Below, piece after piece: positions 1 through 7,806 of a DNA stretch of 37,666 bases. Origin of the DNA: Candidatus Abyssobacteria bacterium SURF_5 (GTDB lineage: Bacteria > Abyssobacteria > SURF-5); contig QZKU01000077.1 in the NCBI GenBank assembly GCA_003598085.1, positions 1-37,666 of the forward strand. The letters are read 5' to 3'. Numbering within the stretch: position 1 is the first letter of the stretch; every line of letters begins with the position of its first letter. Both the position numbers and the translations under genes were made by a program. A model generated the notes under the pieces. The model saw nothing but the letters and a program-made list of their open reading frames with translations. It had not been told where the DNA came from and searched no databases.

Positions 1-325
1 AAACACCAAAGCTATCACTCAGAAGAAAAAGAACAAAAGCCGCCCTCGATCAAACTTTCCTACAGAAATTACTCGGAATTTAGATGCGTAAGCCCTGGAG
101 CAGGGGGAAGAAACTGCAGGGTGCAAGCCACGGTTGCCCAAAATTACAGATGTGTTAGAAAGTATCGAAAATGGGAATGCAGCCCAAAACGGTTTTTTCT
201 GCGGTAAATCATAAGCCCTTTTGCAACAATAGTTTGTGGTCATCGCCTATTTCTGGCATAGCCATTGCTTTTACAAATGCAAACGACCGGACGGATAAAG
301 GCTCTCATAAAAGTGGAGTACCGCG
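1..325. other. Non-coding left end upstream of the PilZ gene
   Basis: I find no convincing gene here. An open frame on the minus strand spans most of it but ends in a phenylalanine run and resembles no family I know. The stretch holds short inverted repeats, for example CCCTG-GAG-CAGGG near 92-104 and GGGTGCAA paired with TTGCCC near 118-138. The sigma-54 type promoter listed separately lies at 254-269. The part around 50-130 has the feel of an insertion-sequence border, but no terminal repeat pair or target duplication can be seen. Confidence 0.4.
254..269 (+). promoter_or_regulatory. Sigma-54 (RpoN) promoter for the PilZ gene
   Basis: The sequence TGGCATAGCCATTGCT matches the -24/-12 pattern TGGCACG-N4-TTGCW. 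The GG and GC cores are exactly 10 bases apart, and the TTGCT half is complete. A start about 12 bases downstream would give a leader of roughly 45 bases before the ATG at 326. Seen: the motif and its spacing. Inferred: use by RpoN with an activator encoded elsewhere. Confidence 0.6.
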
Positions 326-871
326 ATGACTCTCGAACTGTCAAGCCAAAAGCTGGAGCTGGACGACGAAGTGCAGTTGTCCTATTTCGTCAATCACAAG
401 AATCGAAAAGCCTCTCGTGTCGGACATGCCAAGCTGATCGATATTTCCGAAGCAGGTTTATGCATGGAAATCTCTCCATACGATTCGGATCTTTTTCTTG
501 AGTCGCAGGGGAGATTATTCATTATGAGCACCCAGGTGGAGATGCAGGTGTTTTGCCGGTCACACCCGATCAATGTTTCCATGACAGGCGTCATCCGATG
601 GTTCAAGCAAAAAAAAGAATTCGGCGACATGCCGGACAACGAAAATATCTTCGTGGGCGTCATCTTTCCATTTGCCAGCGGCAGTCAAAGAAAGACGATT
701 GTCGACCTCGTCGGCCATCTGAAAAATGATGTGGTCAAATGCGGCGAATGCGGCGCCACAATTTCAGCAGATGTTTTCATCTGTTATCACTGCGGCTCAA
801 GACCTGTCAGGAAAAGGAGCGTCCTCAAGAAGATGATTTTGGGGTTCCTCGGCAACAGCGATTCGCCTTGA
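326..871 (+). CDS. PilZ-like protein with C-terminal zinc ribbon
   Basis: This 181-residue protein has a beta-rich N-terminal part with the PilZ signature DISEAG near residues 46-51, the D/NxSxxG half of a cyclic-di-GMP binding site. The other half, RxxxR, normally lies 20 or more residues earlier. Here the only match, RKASR, comes just before the DISEAG strand, so ligand binding is uncertain. Residues about 138-159 hold two CxxC pairs (CGEC and CYHC), a zinc ribbon, followed by a basic tail. There is no membrane segment. A GTGGAG ribosome-binding site supports the ATG. The gene stands alone, convergent to the malQ end of the glucan operon, behind a sigma-54 type promoter. Likely role: a c-di-GMP-responsive or degenerate PilZ adaptor; its partner is unknown. 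Confidence 0.6.
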   Translation: MTLELSSQKLELDDEVQLSYFVNHKNRKASRVGHAKLIDISEAGLCMEISPYDSDLFLESQGRLFIMSTQVEMQVFCRSHPINVSMTGVIRWFKQKKEFGDMPDNENIFVGVIFPFASGSQRKTIVDLVGHLKNDVVKCGECGATISADVFICYHCGSRPVRKRSVLKKMILGFLGNSDSP

Positions 872-970
872 AAACAAAGTGCGCTAGAAGAAGCGCTAAT
901 AAATCTAAAGGTGCTCCTCCAATCTTTCTTCACGGTTAATCCAGGTTATCCACGCGGTTAGTGAGCATCT

Positions 971-994
971 GCAAAATTGCGGATGAGAATCCGC
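971..994 (-). terminator. Hairpin terminator after malQ
   Basis: On the coding strand of the glucan operon, eight bases after the malQ stop, GCGGAT-TCTC-ATCCGC forms a perfect 6-bp stem with a tetraloop and is followed by AATTTTGC. The U tract is short, so termination may be partial. It sits where the seven-gene transcript should end. Confidence 0.45.
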
Positions 995-1001
995 CCTGCG
1001 G

Positions 1002-2495
1002 TCAAGCTCTTCCATATGTGCGGGTCGCCTCGCCCAGACTCTCAACGAGGTTCTCGGTGAGCATGTTTGGCGCCAGGCGCCACTGCCAGTTTCCTTTCCG
1101 CGTTGCCGGTAAGTTCATGCGCGCATCTTCTCCAAGTCCCAGGATGTCCTGCATCGGAAAGATCACCAGACTGGCCACCGACATCATGAGCAGCCGGATC
1201 AGATCCCAATGAATCTGATCGGCCGCGACTTCTCGTCCCAGATATTGGAACAGTCTCTTCTTCTCTTCTGGGCCGATGGTGTCAAACCACCCTCGGACGG
1301 TGTTGTTATCGTGAGTGCCGGTATAGGCAACGTAATTGGGTTCGTAGTTATGAGGGATATAGGGATTGGAAGGCATGTCGTCACCGAACGCGAACATGAG
1401 GAGTTTCATCCCGGGCAGATCAAAGCGGCTGATTACCTCTCTCACGTCGGCCGTGATCGTTCCGAGATCTTCGGCAACGATCGGAAGGTAAGGAAACTTC
1501 TTCATAAGCTGGTGGAAAAAATCAAGGGCGGGCGCTTCCACCCATCTCCCATTGACAGCCGTCTTTTCATGGACGGGGACCTCCCAATAGGCGACAAATC
1601 CGCGGAAATGGTCGATCCGCACGAAATCATATAATTTCAGGCAGTGCTCGATCCTGCGAATCCACCAGTCGTAGCCCGTTCCCTTGAGGACGTCCCATCG
1701 ATAAATCGGATTGCCCCAGAGTTGGCCGGTCTGGCTGAAATAATCCGGGGGCACACCCGCAACCACATACGGCCGCTTCTGCTCATCCAGTTTAAACAGG
1801 TATGGATGAGTCCACACGTCGGCGCTGTCGTAATCAACATAAATCGGCAGGTCTCCGATGACTTGGATCCCACGGTGATTGCAGTGTTTTTTTAGCAGGG
1901 CCCATTGCGTGTAAGAGATATATTGAAGGAATTTCTCCAGTTCAATTCGCTCTGCAAGTTCAACCGAAATCTTCAGCAGCGCATCAGGATGGCGATCGCG
2001 GAATTCCGCCGGCCATTTGCTCCAGATTTCGCCGTTGAACTTGTGCTTGAGCGCCATGAAAAGAGCAAACGAATCAAGCCAGTGGGAACTTTCGTGGCAG
2101 AATCTATTGTAGTCGGCCATCGGCTCACGGCGTCGAAAACGTTCAAACGCTTTCAGAAAAAGCGGTTTCTTAAAGGAAGCCACGGCGTCATAATCAACTT
2201 TGTTGGCCGGAAACTCAGGCGGAGATGCAATCTCCTGGCTCTCGAGCAGCCCCTGATCGACCAAGAGCTCCGGACTGGCGATCAGTGAGTTGCAGGCGAA
2301 GGCGCCGGTGGTATGATAGGGCGAATGGGAATGAATTCCTTCCGTTGGATTGAGGGGCAATATCTGCCAGAAGGTCTGCATGCTTCGGGCGAGAAACTCG
2401 GCGAAATGATGCGCCTCGGGCCCCATGTCACCGATACCAAACCGTGATGGAAGAGACGTGACGTGCAGAAGAATGCCGCTGGCTCGTCTTTTCAT
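1002..2495 (-). CDS. malQ: 4-alpha-glucanotransferase (amylomaltase, GH77)
   Basis: This 497-residue cytoplasmic enzyme moves maltooligosyl units between alpha-1,4-glucans and releases glucose. The length is typical of the compact bacterial amylomaltases. The N-terminal signature around residues 6-20 (SGILLHVTSLPS region), GDLPIYV at 214-220 and the three catalytic carboxylates are all present: nucleophile D295 in RIDHFRG, acid/base E342 in VAEDLG, and D396 in GTHDNN. The ATG directly follows the treY stop with no gap, and GAGGG just before it serves as ribosome-binding site, so translation is coupled. It is the last gene of the glucan-trehalose operon. There it would redistribute chain lengths to feed TreY, which needs longer maltodextrins, and GlgE. 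Confidence 0.95.
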   Translation of the reverse strand: MKRRASGILLHVTSLPSRFGIGDMGPEAHHFAEFLARSMQTFWQILPLNPTEGIHSHSPYHTTGAFACNSLIASPELLVDQGLLESQEIASPPEFPANKVDYDAVASFKKPLFLKAFERFRRREPMADYNRFCHESSHWLDSFALFMALKHKFNGEIWSKWPAEFRDRHPDALLKISVELAERIELEKFLQYISYTQWALLKKHCNHRGIQVIGDLPIYVDYDSADVWTHPYLFKLDEQKRPYVVAGVPPDYFSQTGQLWGNPIYRWDVLKGTGYDWWIRRIEHCLKLYDFVRIDHFRGFVAYWEVPVHEKTAVNGRWVEAPALDFFHQLMKKFPYLPIVAEDLGTITADVREVISRFDLPGMKLLMFAFGDDMPSNPYIPHNYEPNYVAYTGTHDNNTVRGWFDTIGPEEKKRLFQYLGREVAADQIHWDLIRLLMMSVASLVIFPMQDILGLGEDARMNLPATRKGNWQWRLAPNMLTENLVESLGEATRTYGRA

Positions 2496-5288
2496 TTATC
2501 CCTCGCTTACCAATAGTGAGACGGGAAAACGCCGGAGGACTTTCCCGACGGGCAGAAAATTATCAAGAGTCGCCTGGTCGTCTGTTATCGCATCCCGCCA
2601 GGATTTGGGAGCCCCCTCCGGGAGAGCAAGATAGGTATCCTTCCACACCTTTTCACCAAAAGGATCCTCGTCTTCTTTCAACACGGTGATCAGGAAGCGC
2701 GGCGCAACAGTCACAGCCCACATATTGCTATAGATGCGGGCAAAAGCTATGACATGATTCTGCAAGTGACCCTGCACCGGCAGCGGCTCATATGAACCTT
2801 CCTGAAAAATGCGGTGCCGCTTCTTGCGCGCCGAGAGCAGTCTGTGTATGAGAAACAGCTTGATCCTGCCGTCCTCCCTCGAATCGAGCAATTCCTGAAG
2901 CAGTCCGGCAAGGTCGTCGTTCAGTTTTGTCTTCATCTCTTCGAACAAATGCATCCGGGTTTGAAAGTCAACCGGTCGCCGGTTGTCCGGATCCACGAGT
3001 GAAAGGTCCCACAGTTCTGTTCCCTGAAAAAAGTCGGGAACTCCCGGCGCCGTAGCCTTTATGATCACCTGCGAAAGCGAATTGAAGATGCCAAAGCGAG
3101 CGATCCTTTTCTGGTACGCGCGGAAATCCGCGAGGAACGCGTTATCTTCTTTTGGAGTAACGATTTTTTCCAGAAACGAGAGAAAGGCATTTTCATATTC
3201 CACGTCCGGCTTGAGCCATGCCGTGTGTACCTTTGCTTCCCGGACCACTTTAATCGCGTATTCCTTGAGCCGCTCGACGTACACCTCGTAGTCATCCTCT
3301 TGCGCGGGAAATGTTCCAATAAGCGTCTGATAGAGAAAATATTCGTCGTTGCGGTCCGGGATGGAAATGCCGCCGGCTATCTGCTTGGCCTTTCGATTCA
3401 GCTTGCTCCATCTCTTCACGGCAGACTCCCATTCCTTCGGGATTTCCGACAGAACGTTGATGCGAGTCCGAACGTCTTCCCCTCGTTTCGTGTCGTGCGT
3501 GGAGGTTGCGTTCAATGAGTGCGGCCATGTTGTCGCCCGGCTGTTGTTAAACCGGTGGAACTCCTCGAGCGGGATGCCGAACTTGTCCGGCGAGCCGCCG
3601 ACTTCATTCAATGAGATGAGCCTGTTGTAAACGTACAACAGCGTGTCCTCGAACCCTTTCGCCATCAGAGGTCCGGAGAACTGCTGAAACCGCATGACGA
3701 AGCGAACGCGCTGCCGTTTCTCATCTTCAGAGATATTGGGTCCGAAGTCCATCAGAAAGAATTTCTTGAGAAAATTGAATTCATTAAGCAGGCCCGGATT
3801 GTGTAAGGCTGCTCGCTGGACGGCTTCGAGGATATAAATGCTGTCGCGGTCGGAAACCAGTTCATCATTTACATAGGTGCGGTAGACGGGAAACTGGGCC
3901 AATATCTCGACGAGTACTCGCCTCAACCCGTACAGAGTTATATCTCTGCCGTGGCGGTCCAGCCCGGAGATGCTCTTGAGGAGCCGCGCGAGGGCGTCGA
4001 CGTCGCCGCCCATGTGCTTCTCGATTATGAGGCGCTTCTTCTCATAAACAAGTTCTCCATAGGAAGGATTCTGGCCGGAGAATCCTGTATATGCTTTGGT
4101 CATGAGAGACTCATTATCCCCCATGCAGAACAAGCCGTTGACGTAATTCAGAAAGTCGTAGCCGGTGGTTCCCTGAACCGGCCAGACGCGAGGCAATTCC
4201 TCGCTGAGGTCCAGAATTTTCTCGACAACGACGTAAACGTTGTCGCCGCTCTCTTTCAGCCGCTTCAAATAACCGGCGGGGTCATAAAGCCCGTCGATGT
4301 GATCCACGCGCAGTCCGGTGAACTTTCGTTCCGCGACCATTTTACAGATCAATGAATGAAGATGCTCGAACGCTTTTTCGTTCTCCAGCTTCATCGAGAT
4401 CAGATTATTAATGCTGAAGAACCTTCGGTAATTGATCTCCTCGTATGCAACCTTCCAGAACGAAAGCCGGAATACCTGTTCCGATAGGAGATCATCCAGC
4501 AGATTGAAAGAGTCCGGGTCGTTCGAGTCACCATTGAAGCGGCGGAGGTTTGAATCAATGAAAAATGCGACGGTCGAGTTCTCATTATATAGATCCCAAA
4601 AAGTTTTCTTGATGACCTTTATGCGCTCGTTACGTTCGGACTCGGCTTCCGGCGCGGACAGGCCCTCCAGAACATACAAGGCGCCCAGATAACGGATGAA
4701 GTCGGAATGCGTGTCTCCAAGTTGCTCGCGGAGTACGGCAAGCCGGTGGGTGAATACGTGAACGTACGACTCCACTTTCAGCGGGAATTCCAGGTCGTAA
4801 TATTTCGCCGCCAGCCCGGCCGGCCCAAATTTTAGAGCGATTTCACCGCCTTCAAGCGCTTCGCCGTAGAACTCTCCCAGGAAGGGCGCCAGGACCTGTG
4901 CCTTCACCTGCGTATCCTGCCGCCAATTAACGTCAAAAAAGCCAAAATAGGGTGAGTTTTCCCCATTCTCGAACACGTCCATCAGCATGCGATTTTCCGA
5001 ATCAAAAGCCATATGATTTGGGACAATATCCTGCAGCCAGCCCATGCCGCGTTCGTGCACCTCGGTCATAAGCTCTTCAAATTCGGCCGCCGAGCCGAGT
5101 TCGGGATTCAGTTCGTTCGGGTCCACCACGTCATACCCATGAAGGCTTCCTTTCTTCGCCTTGAAAATAGGCGAAGCATATATGTCGGAAACACCCAGAT
5201 CCGCCAGGAAAGGCACTATGTTTCTGGCGTCTTTGAATCCGAACTCATGATGGAGTTGAAGCCTATACGTGGCTATGGGAATTTTCAT
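2496..5288 (-). CDS. treY: Maltooligosyltrehalose synthase (GH13_26)
   Basis: TreY isomerises the reducing-end alpha-1,4 bond of a maltodextrin to alpha-1,1, giving maltooligosyltrehalose. The protein opens with the family signature IPIATYRLQL and carries the GH13 motifs DIVPNHM, RVDHIDG (nucleophile Asp), VVEKIL (acid Glu) and STHDTKRGED. The C-terminal part has the family block VPDFFQGTELWDLSLVDPDN. The open frame can be extended to a TTG at 5336, but the ATG at 5288 has GGGATGG at good distance and starts at the conserved N-terminus; an ATG at 5297 is the alternative. From 5288 the length is 930 residues, normal for TreY. It lies about 40 bases after the GH57 gene and abuts malQ. Together with TreZ it turns glucan into trehalose. 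Confidence 0.94.
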   Translation of the reverse strand: MKIPIATYRLQLHHEFGFKDARNIVPFLADLGVSDIYASPIFKAKKGSLHGYDVVDPNELNPELGSAAEFEELMTEVHERGMGWLQDIVPNHMAFDSENRMLMDVFENGENSPYFGFFDVNWRQDTQVKAQVLAPFLGEFYGEALEGGEIALKFGPAGLAAKYYDLEFPLKVESYVHVFTHRLAVLREQLGDTHSDFIRYLGALYVLEGLSAPEAESERNERIKVIKKTFWDLYNENSTVAFFIDSNLRRFNGDSNDPDSFNLLDDLLSEQVFRLSFWKVAYEEINYRRFFSINNLISMKLENEKAFEHLHSLICKMVAERKFTGLRVDHIDGLYDPAGYLKRLKESGDNVYVVVEKILDLSEELPRVWPVQGTTGYDFLNYVNGLFCMGDNESLMTKAYTGFSGQNPSYGELVYEKKRLIIEKHMGGDVDALARLLKSISGLDRHGRDITLYGLRRVLVEILAQFPVYRTYVNDELVSDRDSIYILEAVQRAALHNPGLLNEFNFLKKFFLMDFGPNISEDEKRQRVRFVMRFQQFSGPLMAKGFEDTLLYVYNRLISLNEVGGSPDKFGIPLEEFHRFNNSRATTWPHSLNATSTHDTKRGEDVRTRINVLSEIPKEWESAVKRWSKLNRKAKQIAGGISIPDRNDEYFLYQTLIGTFPAQEDDYEVYVERLKEYAIKVVREAKVHTAWLKPDVEYENAFLSFLEKIVTPKEDNAFLADFRAYQKRIARFGIFNSLSQVIIKATAPGVPDFFQGTELWDLSLVDPDNRRPVDFQTRMHLFEEMKTKLNDDLAGLLQELLDSREDGRIKLFLIHRLLSARKKRHRIFQEGSYEPLPVQGHLQNHVIAFARIYSNMWAVTVAPRFLITVLKEDEDPFGEKVWKDTYLALPEGAPKSWRDAITDDQATLDNFLPVGKVLRRFPVSLLVSEG

Positions 5289-5328
5289 TTTCGCCATCCC
5301 GATCGGGGTGGACCCGCCGCCTATGCAT

Positions 5329-7806
5329 TTATTCAACCTTTACGGACAGCAGTTCCCCGATCGCTGCAAACCGCCGTATCCAACGGCGGGCCTGTTCGTT
5401 TTGCTGGTCCGCTTGCTTGCGGACTGAAGGGAACTGATTTCGCAGCAGCATATAATAGAGGTTTTGAGTCTTCCACAGGTTCGCCTCAAACGGCAGACGG
5501 CGCACAAGATCGAGAACATCCTGCAAGCGTTCCAGGAGGGCCTCCTGCGCGGGTGCTTGCACGATCTCTTCCGACACTGTTTCCAGGTTTTTTCGCAGAG
5601 CATATTCCAGCGATTCGACGTGAAGCGAGACGCCCACCAAGTTCGCCTCGTGAAGCAGACTCTCAATCCGGTCGGCATCAAACTGCTCCTCTTCGAGGGC
5701 CTGGCGAATGCTCACATTCAAGATGAGTTCAGCCGCCGCGTACAATGCGCGGGGGATGGGGACGCCGGAGTCTTTGAGGAACCGCATCATCGGAGCATAC
5801 CGGTTATACAACAGCCGGTAGGTATCCTCCGCGTCATTGAGCGCCGTCTCCAAAATCAAGTTGAGTATTTTCCGCTGTTCGTCGCGAAACAGCGATTTCA
5901 ACGAGTAAGTTGACGCGCCGAAGTGCTTGTCGAGCAGACGGATAGCAATCAGCAAATCCGCTCGTTGAAATGCGTCGGATATTTCCTTATAGAGCGCTTC
6001 AAACGGTTTTGCGCCCGCGTAATCCATGACGCCGCAATTGAGGTTATGGTCGCCGAAATGGAGCACGCCGAAGCAGAGGTCCTGCGATTCGCCGGTTATC
6101 TCGGAGGATAGCTTCACGCTTCCTATCGCAAGCTTTGCGCTTCCCGTGGCAAAGCCGTCATATCTTTTCTTCTCGACGGTGTAGCAGTAGATATTTGTAT
6201 GCTCCGCATACTCCTCGAAAAGAGAACTTATGGCATAGTGCGCAGCCACCTTTTTCAGGTCAACGACCGCCGGCCGCACGAACTTCTCAAAGATGAGACG
6301 TCCGTCGTGAAATTCGGCTATGTTGCTCTTCGCTCTGGAAAGAAGTTCAAGAAAATGGGTTTCGATTTCATTCCCGAAAAGCTCTTGCGCCAACTGGAGA
6401 GCGCGTCCTGCGTATTGTATCACCTGTACCGTTTCGATACCCGACAACTCGTCAAAGAACCACCCACAGCTCGTGTACATCAGCAAAGCGTGCCGCTGCA
6501 GCTCGAGAAGCTTGAGAACGGTTTCGCGTTCCGCGGACTGCAGCGGGCGAACGGCGTGCTGATTAATGAAGGAGTTGACATTCGCTGCGGACCTGTTCAG
6601 TACGACATCGATATAATCGTCGCGCGCGGCCCAGGGATCAAGCACGTACTTCGCGGCATTCAACTCGTATTCAGGAATCAGACGGTCGCGAAGCCAATCG
6701 AGCGCCTCGCGCAGGGGAGTCCTCCAAGCCTGCGTCCACCCCGGCCGGCCCCCGGTGTTGCAACCGCAGTCGCTGCGCCATCGTTCAATGCCATGAGCGC
6801 AGCTCCAGGACGTGTTTTCATAAATGTCGACCTCATGCGTTGGCGGATGCTTCTCGAGATACTCGCCATACACGGTCAGTTGGGCCAATTTTCGGGATTC
6901 GATGTACTGGAGAGCGTACGCGAGCGCCATGTCTCCATGCCGATGATGGTGTCCATAGCTTTCTCCATCCGTTGCGATATGGACGAGCTGTGGCCAATCT
7001 CGTGCGGCGGAGAACCCGCTTGTCAGCCTTTTAGCAAAGGTCTCGCCCTGGTTCAACAGGCCTTCAAAAGCGACGGCGCGCGAAATCGGGCCGTCATAAA
7101 AAAGCACGTTTATTGTTCTCCTTGACGGCAGTTGGAGCAGATACCCCATGGTCGGGTCGATTTTCCCTCCCGTCACATCGCGCCACCTGCTGTCCTTCTC
7201 CGGCCGAGCTTGCCCTGCTTGATGTGCAGCGATGCACGTTCCCCGTCGAAGCGGGCGCACCCGTTTCGCCTGATGCGGCGCCAGGACGGTGAAGGAAATA
7301 CCGCTTTCAGCGAGCAGTTCCAACGTCTCCAGGTCGACAGCCGTTTCCGGCAGCCACATCCCTTCGGGATGCCGCCCGAAACGATGCTCAAAATCGCGAA
7401 TCCCCCACAGTATCTGTGTTCGCTTGTCTCTCCTGTTTAACAGCGGGAGAATCGGGTGGTTATATGCCTGTGCCATTGCACCGCCGTGCCCCGAAAATTT
7501 GGCCATGCCCTCCTTATCCGCATTCAGGATAGCGATATAGACATCCGGGGCTTTCGCCTCCAACCACGCCAGCAGCGTCGGCCCGAAATTGAAACTCATG
7601 TTTCCATAATTGTTGACGATTTGTACGATTCGCCGGCGATCGTCCAGGATACGGGATGTTGCGTTCGTCCCATAGCATTCGGCGGTAATCTTTTCATTCC
7701 AGTCATGGTAGGGGTAGGCGGAATCCTGCAGCTCTATTGCTTCCAGCCAGGGATTTTCCCGCGGCGGCTGATAGAAATGGCCGTGAACGCAGATGTACTG
7801 GTTCAT
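5329..7806 (-). CDS. GH57 family glycoside hydrolase with DUF3536 domain
   Basis: This 825-residue protein is a COG1449-type GH57 enzyme. Conserved regions appear in order: HGHFYQPPRENPW (8-20), GHGGAMAQAYNHPILP (106-121), GMWLPE (149-154, E154 the expected nucleophile) and TDGESYGHHH (279-288, D280 the expected acid). The C-terminal half is the mostly helical DUF3536 region with no assigned activity. I placed the start at the ATG overlapping the treZ stop as ATGA, eleven codons inside the longest frame, because MNQYICVHGH is the family N-terminus. Substrate is not certain. Family members act as alpha-amylases, 4-alpha-glucanotransferases or branching enzymes. Its position between treZ and treY suggests work on the same glucan. 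No signal peptide is visible, so it should be cytoplasmic. Confidence 0.88.
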   Translation of the reverse strand: MNQYICVHGHFYQPPRENPWLEAIELQDSAYPYHDWNEKITAECYGTNATSRILDDRRRIVQIVNNYGNMSFNFGPTLLAWLEAKAPDVYIAILNADKEGMAKFSGHGGAMAQAYNHPILPLLNRRDKRTQILWGIRDFEHRFGRHPEGMWLPETAVDLETLELLAESGISFTVLAPHQAKRVRPLRRGTCIAAHQAGQARPEKDSRWRDVTGGKIDPTMGYLLQLPSRRTINVLFYDGPISRAVAFEGLLNQGETFAKRLTSGFSAARDWPQLVHIATDGESYGHHHRHGDMALAYALQYIESRKLAQLTVYGEYLEKHPPTHEVDIYENTSWSCAHGIERWRSDCGCNTGGRPGWTQAWRTPLREALDWLRDRLIPEYELNAAKYVLDPWAARDDYIDVVLNRSAANVNSFINQHAVRPLQSAERETVLKLLELQRHALLMYTSCGWFFDELSGIETVQVIQYAGRALQLAQELFGNEIETHFLELLSRAKSNIAEFHDGRLIFEKFVRPAVVDLKKVAAHYAISSLFEEYAEHTNIYCYTVEKKRYDGFATGSAKLAIGSVKLSSEITGESQDLCFGVLHFGDHNLNCGVMDYAGAKPFEALYKEISDAFQRADLLIAIRLLDKHFGASTYSLKSLFRDEQRKILNLILETALNDAEDTYRLLYNRYAPMMRFLKDSGVPIPRALYAAAELILNVSIRQALEEEQFDADRIESLLHEANLVGVSLHVESLEYALRKNLETVSEEIVQAPAQEALLERLQDVLDLVRRLPFEANLWKTQNLYYMLLRNQFPSVRKQADQQNEQARRWIRRFAAIGELLSVKVE

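Noticed and set aside
100-145. Riboswitch-like string GGTGCAAGCCACGGTTGCCC, reminiscent of cobalamin or c-di-GMP-I elements upstream of a PilZ gene
   Set aside because: The rest of either core is missing, and the string lies upstream of the inferred sigma-54 start, so it would not be in the transcript.
881-897. GCGCT-N6-AGCGC hairpin after the PilZ gene as terminator
   Set aside because: Only a 5-bp stem and no U tract on the plus strand.
6199-7125. 308-codon plus-strand frame opposite the GH57 gene
   Set aside because: Antisense shadow of a gene with clear catalytic motifs; no ribosome-binding site or recognisable domain.
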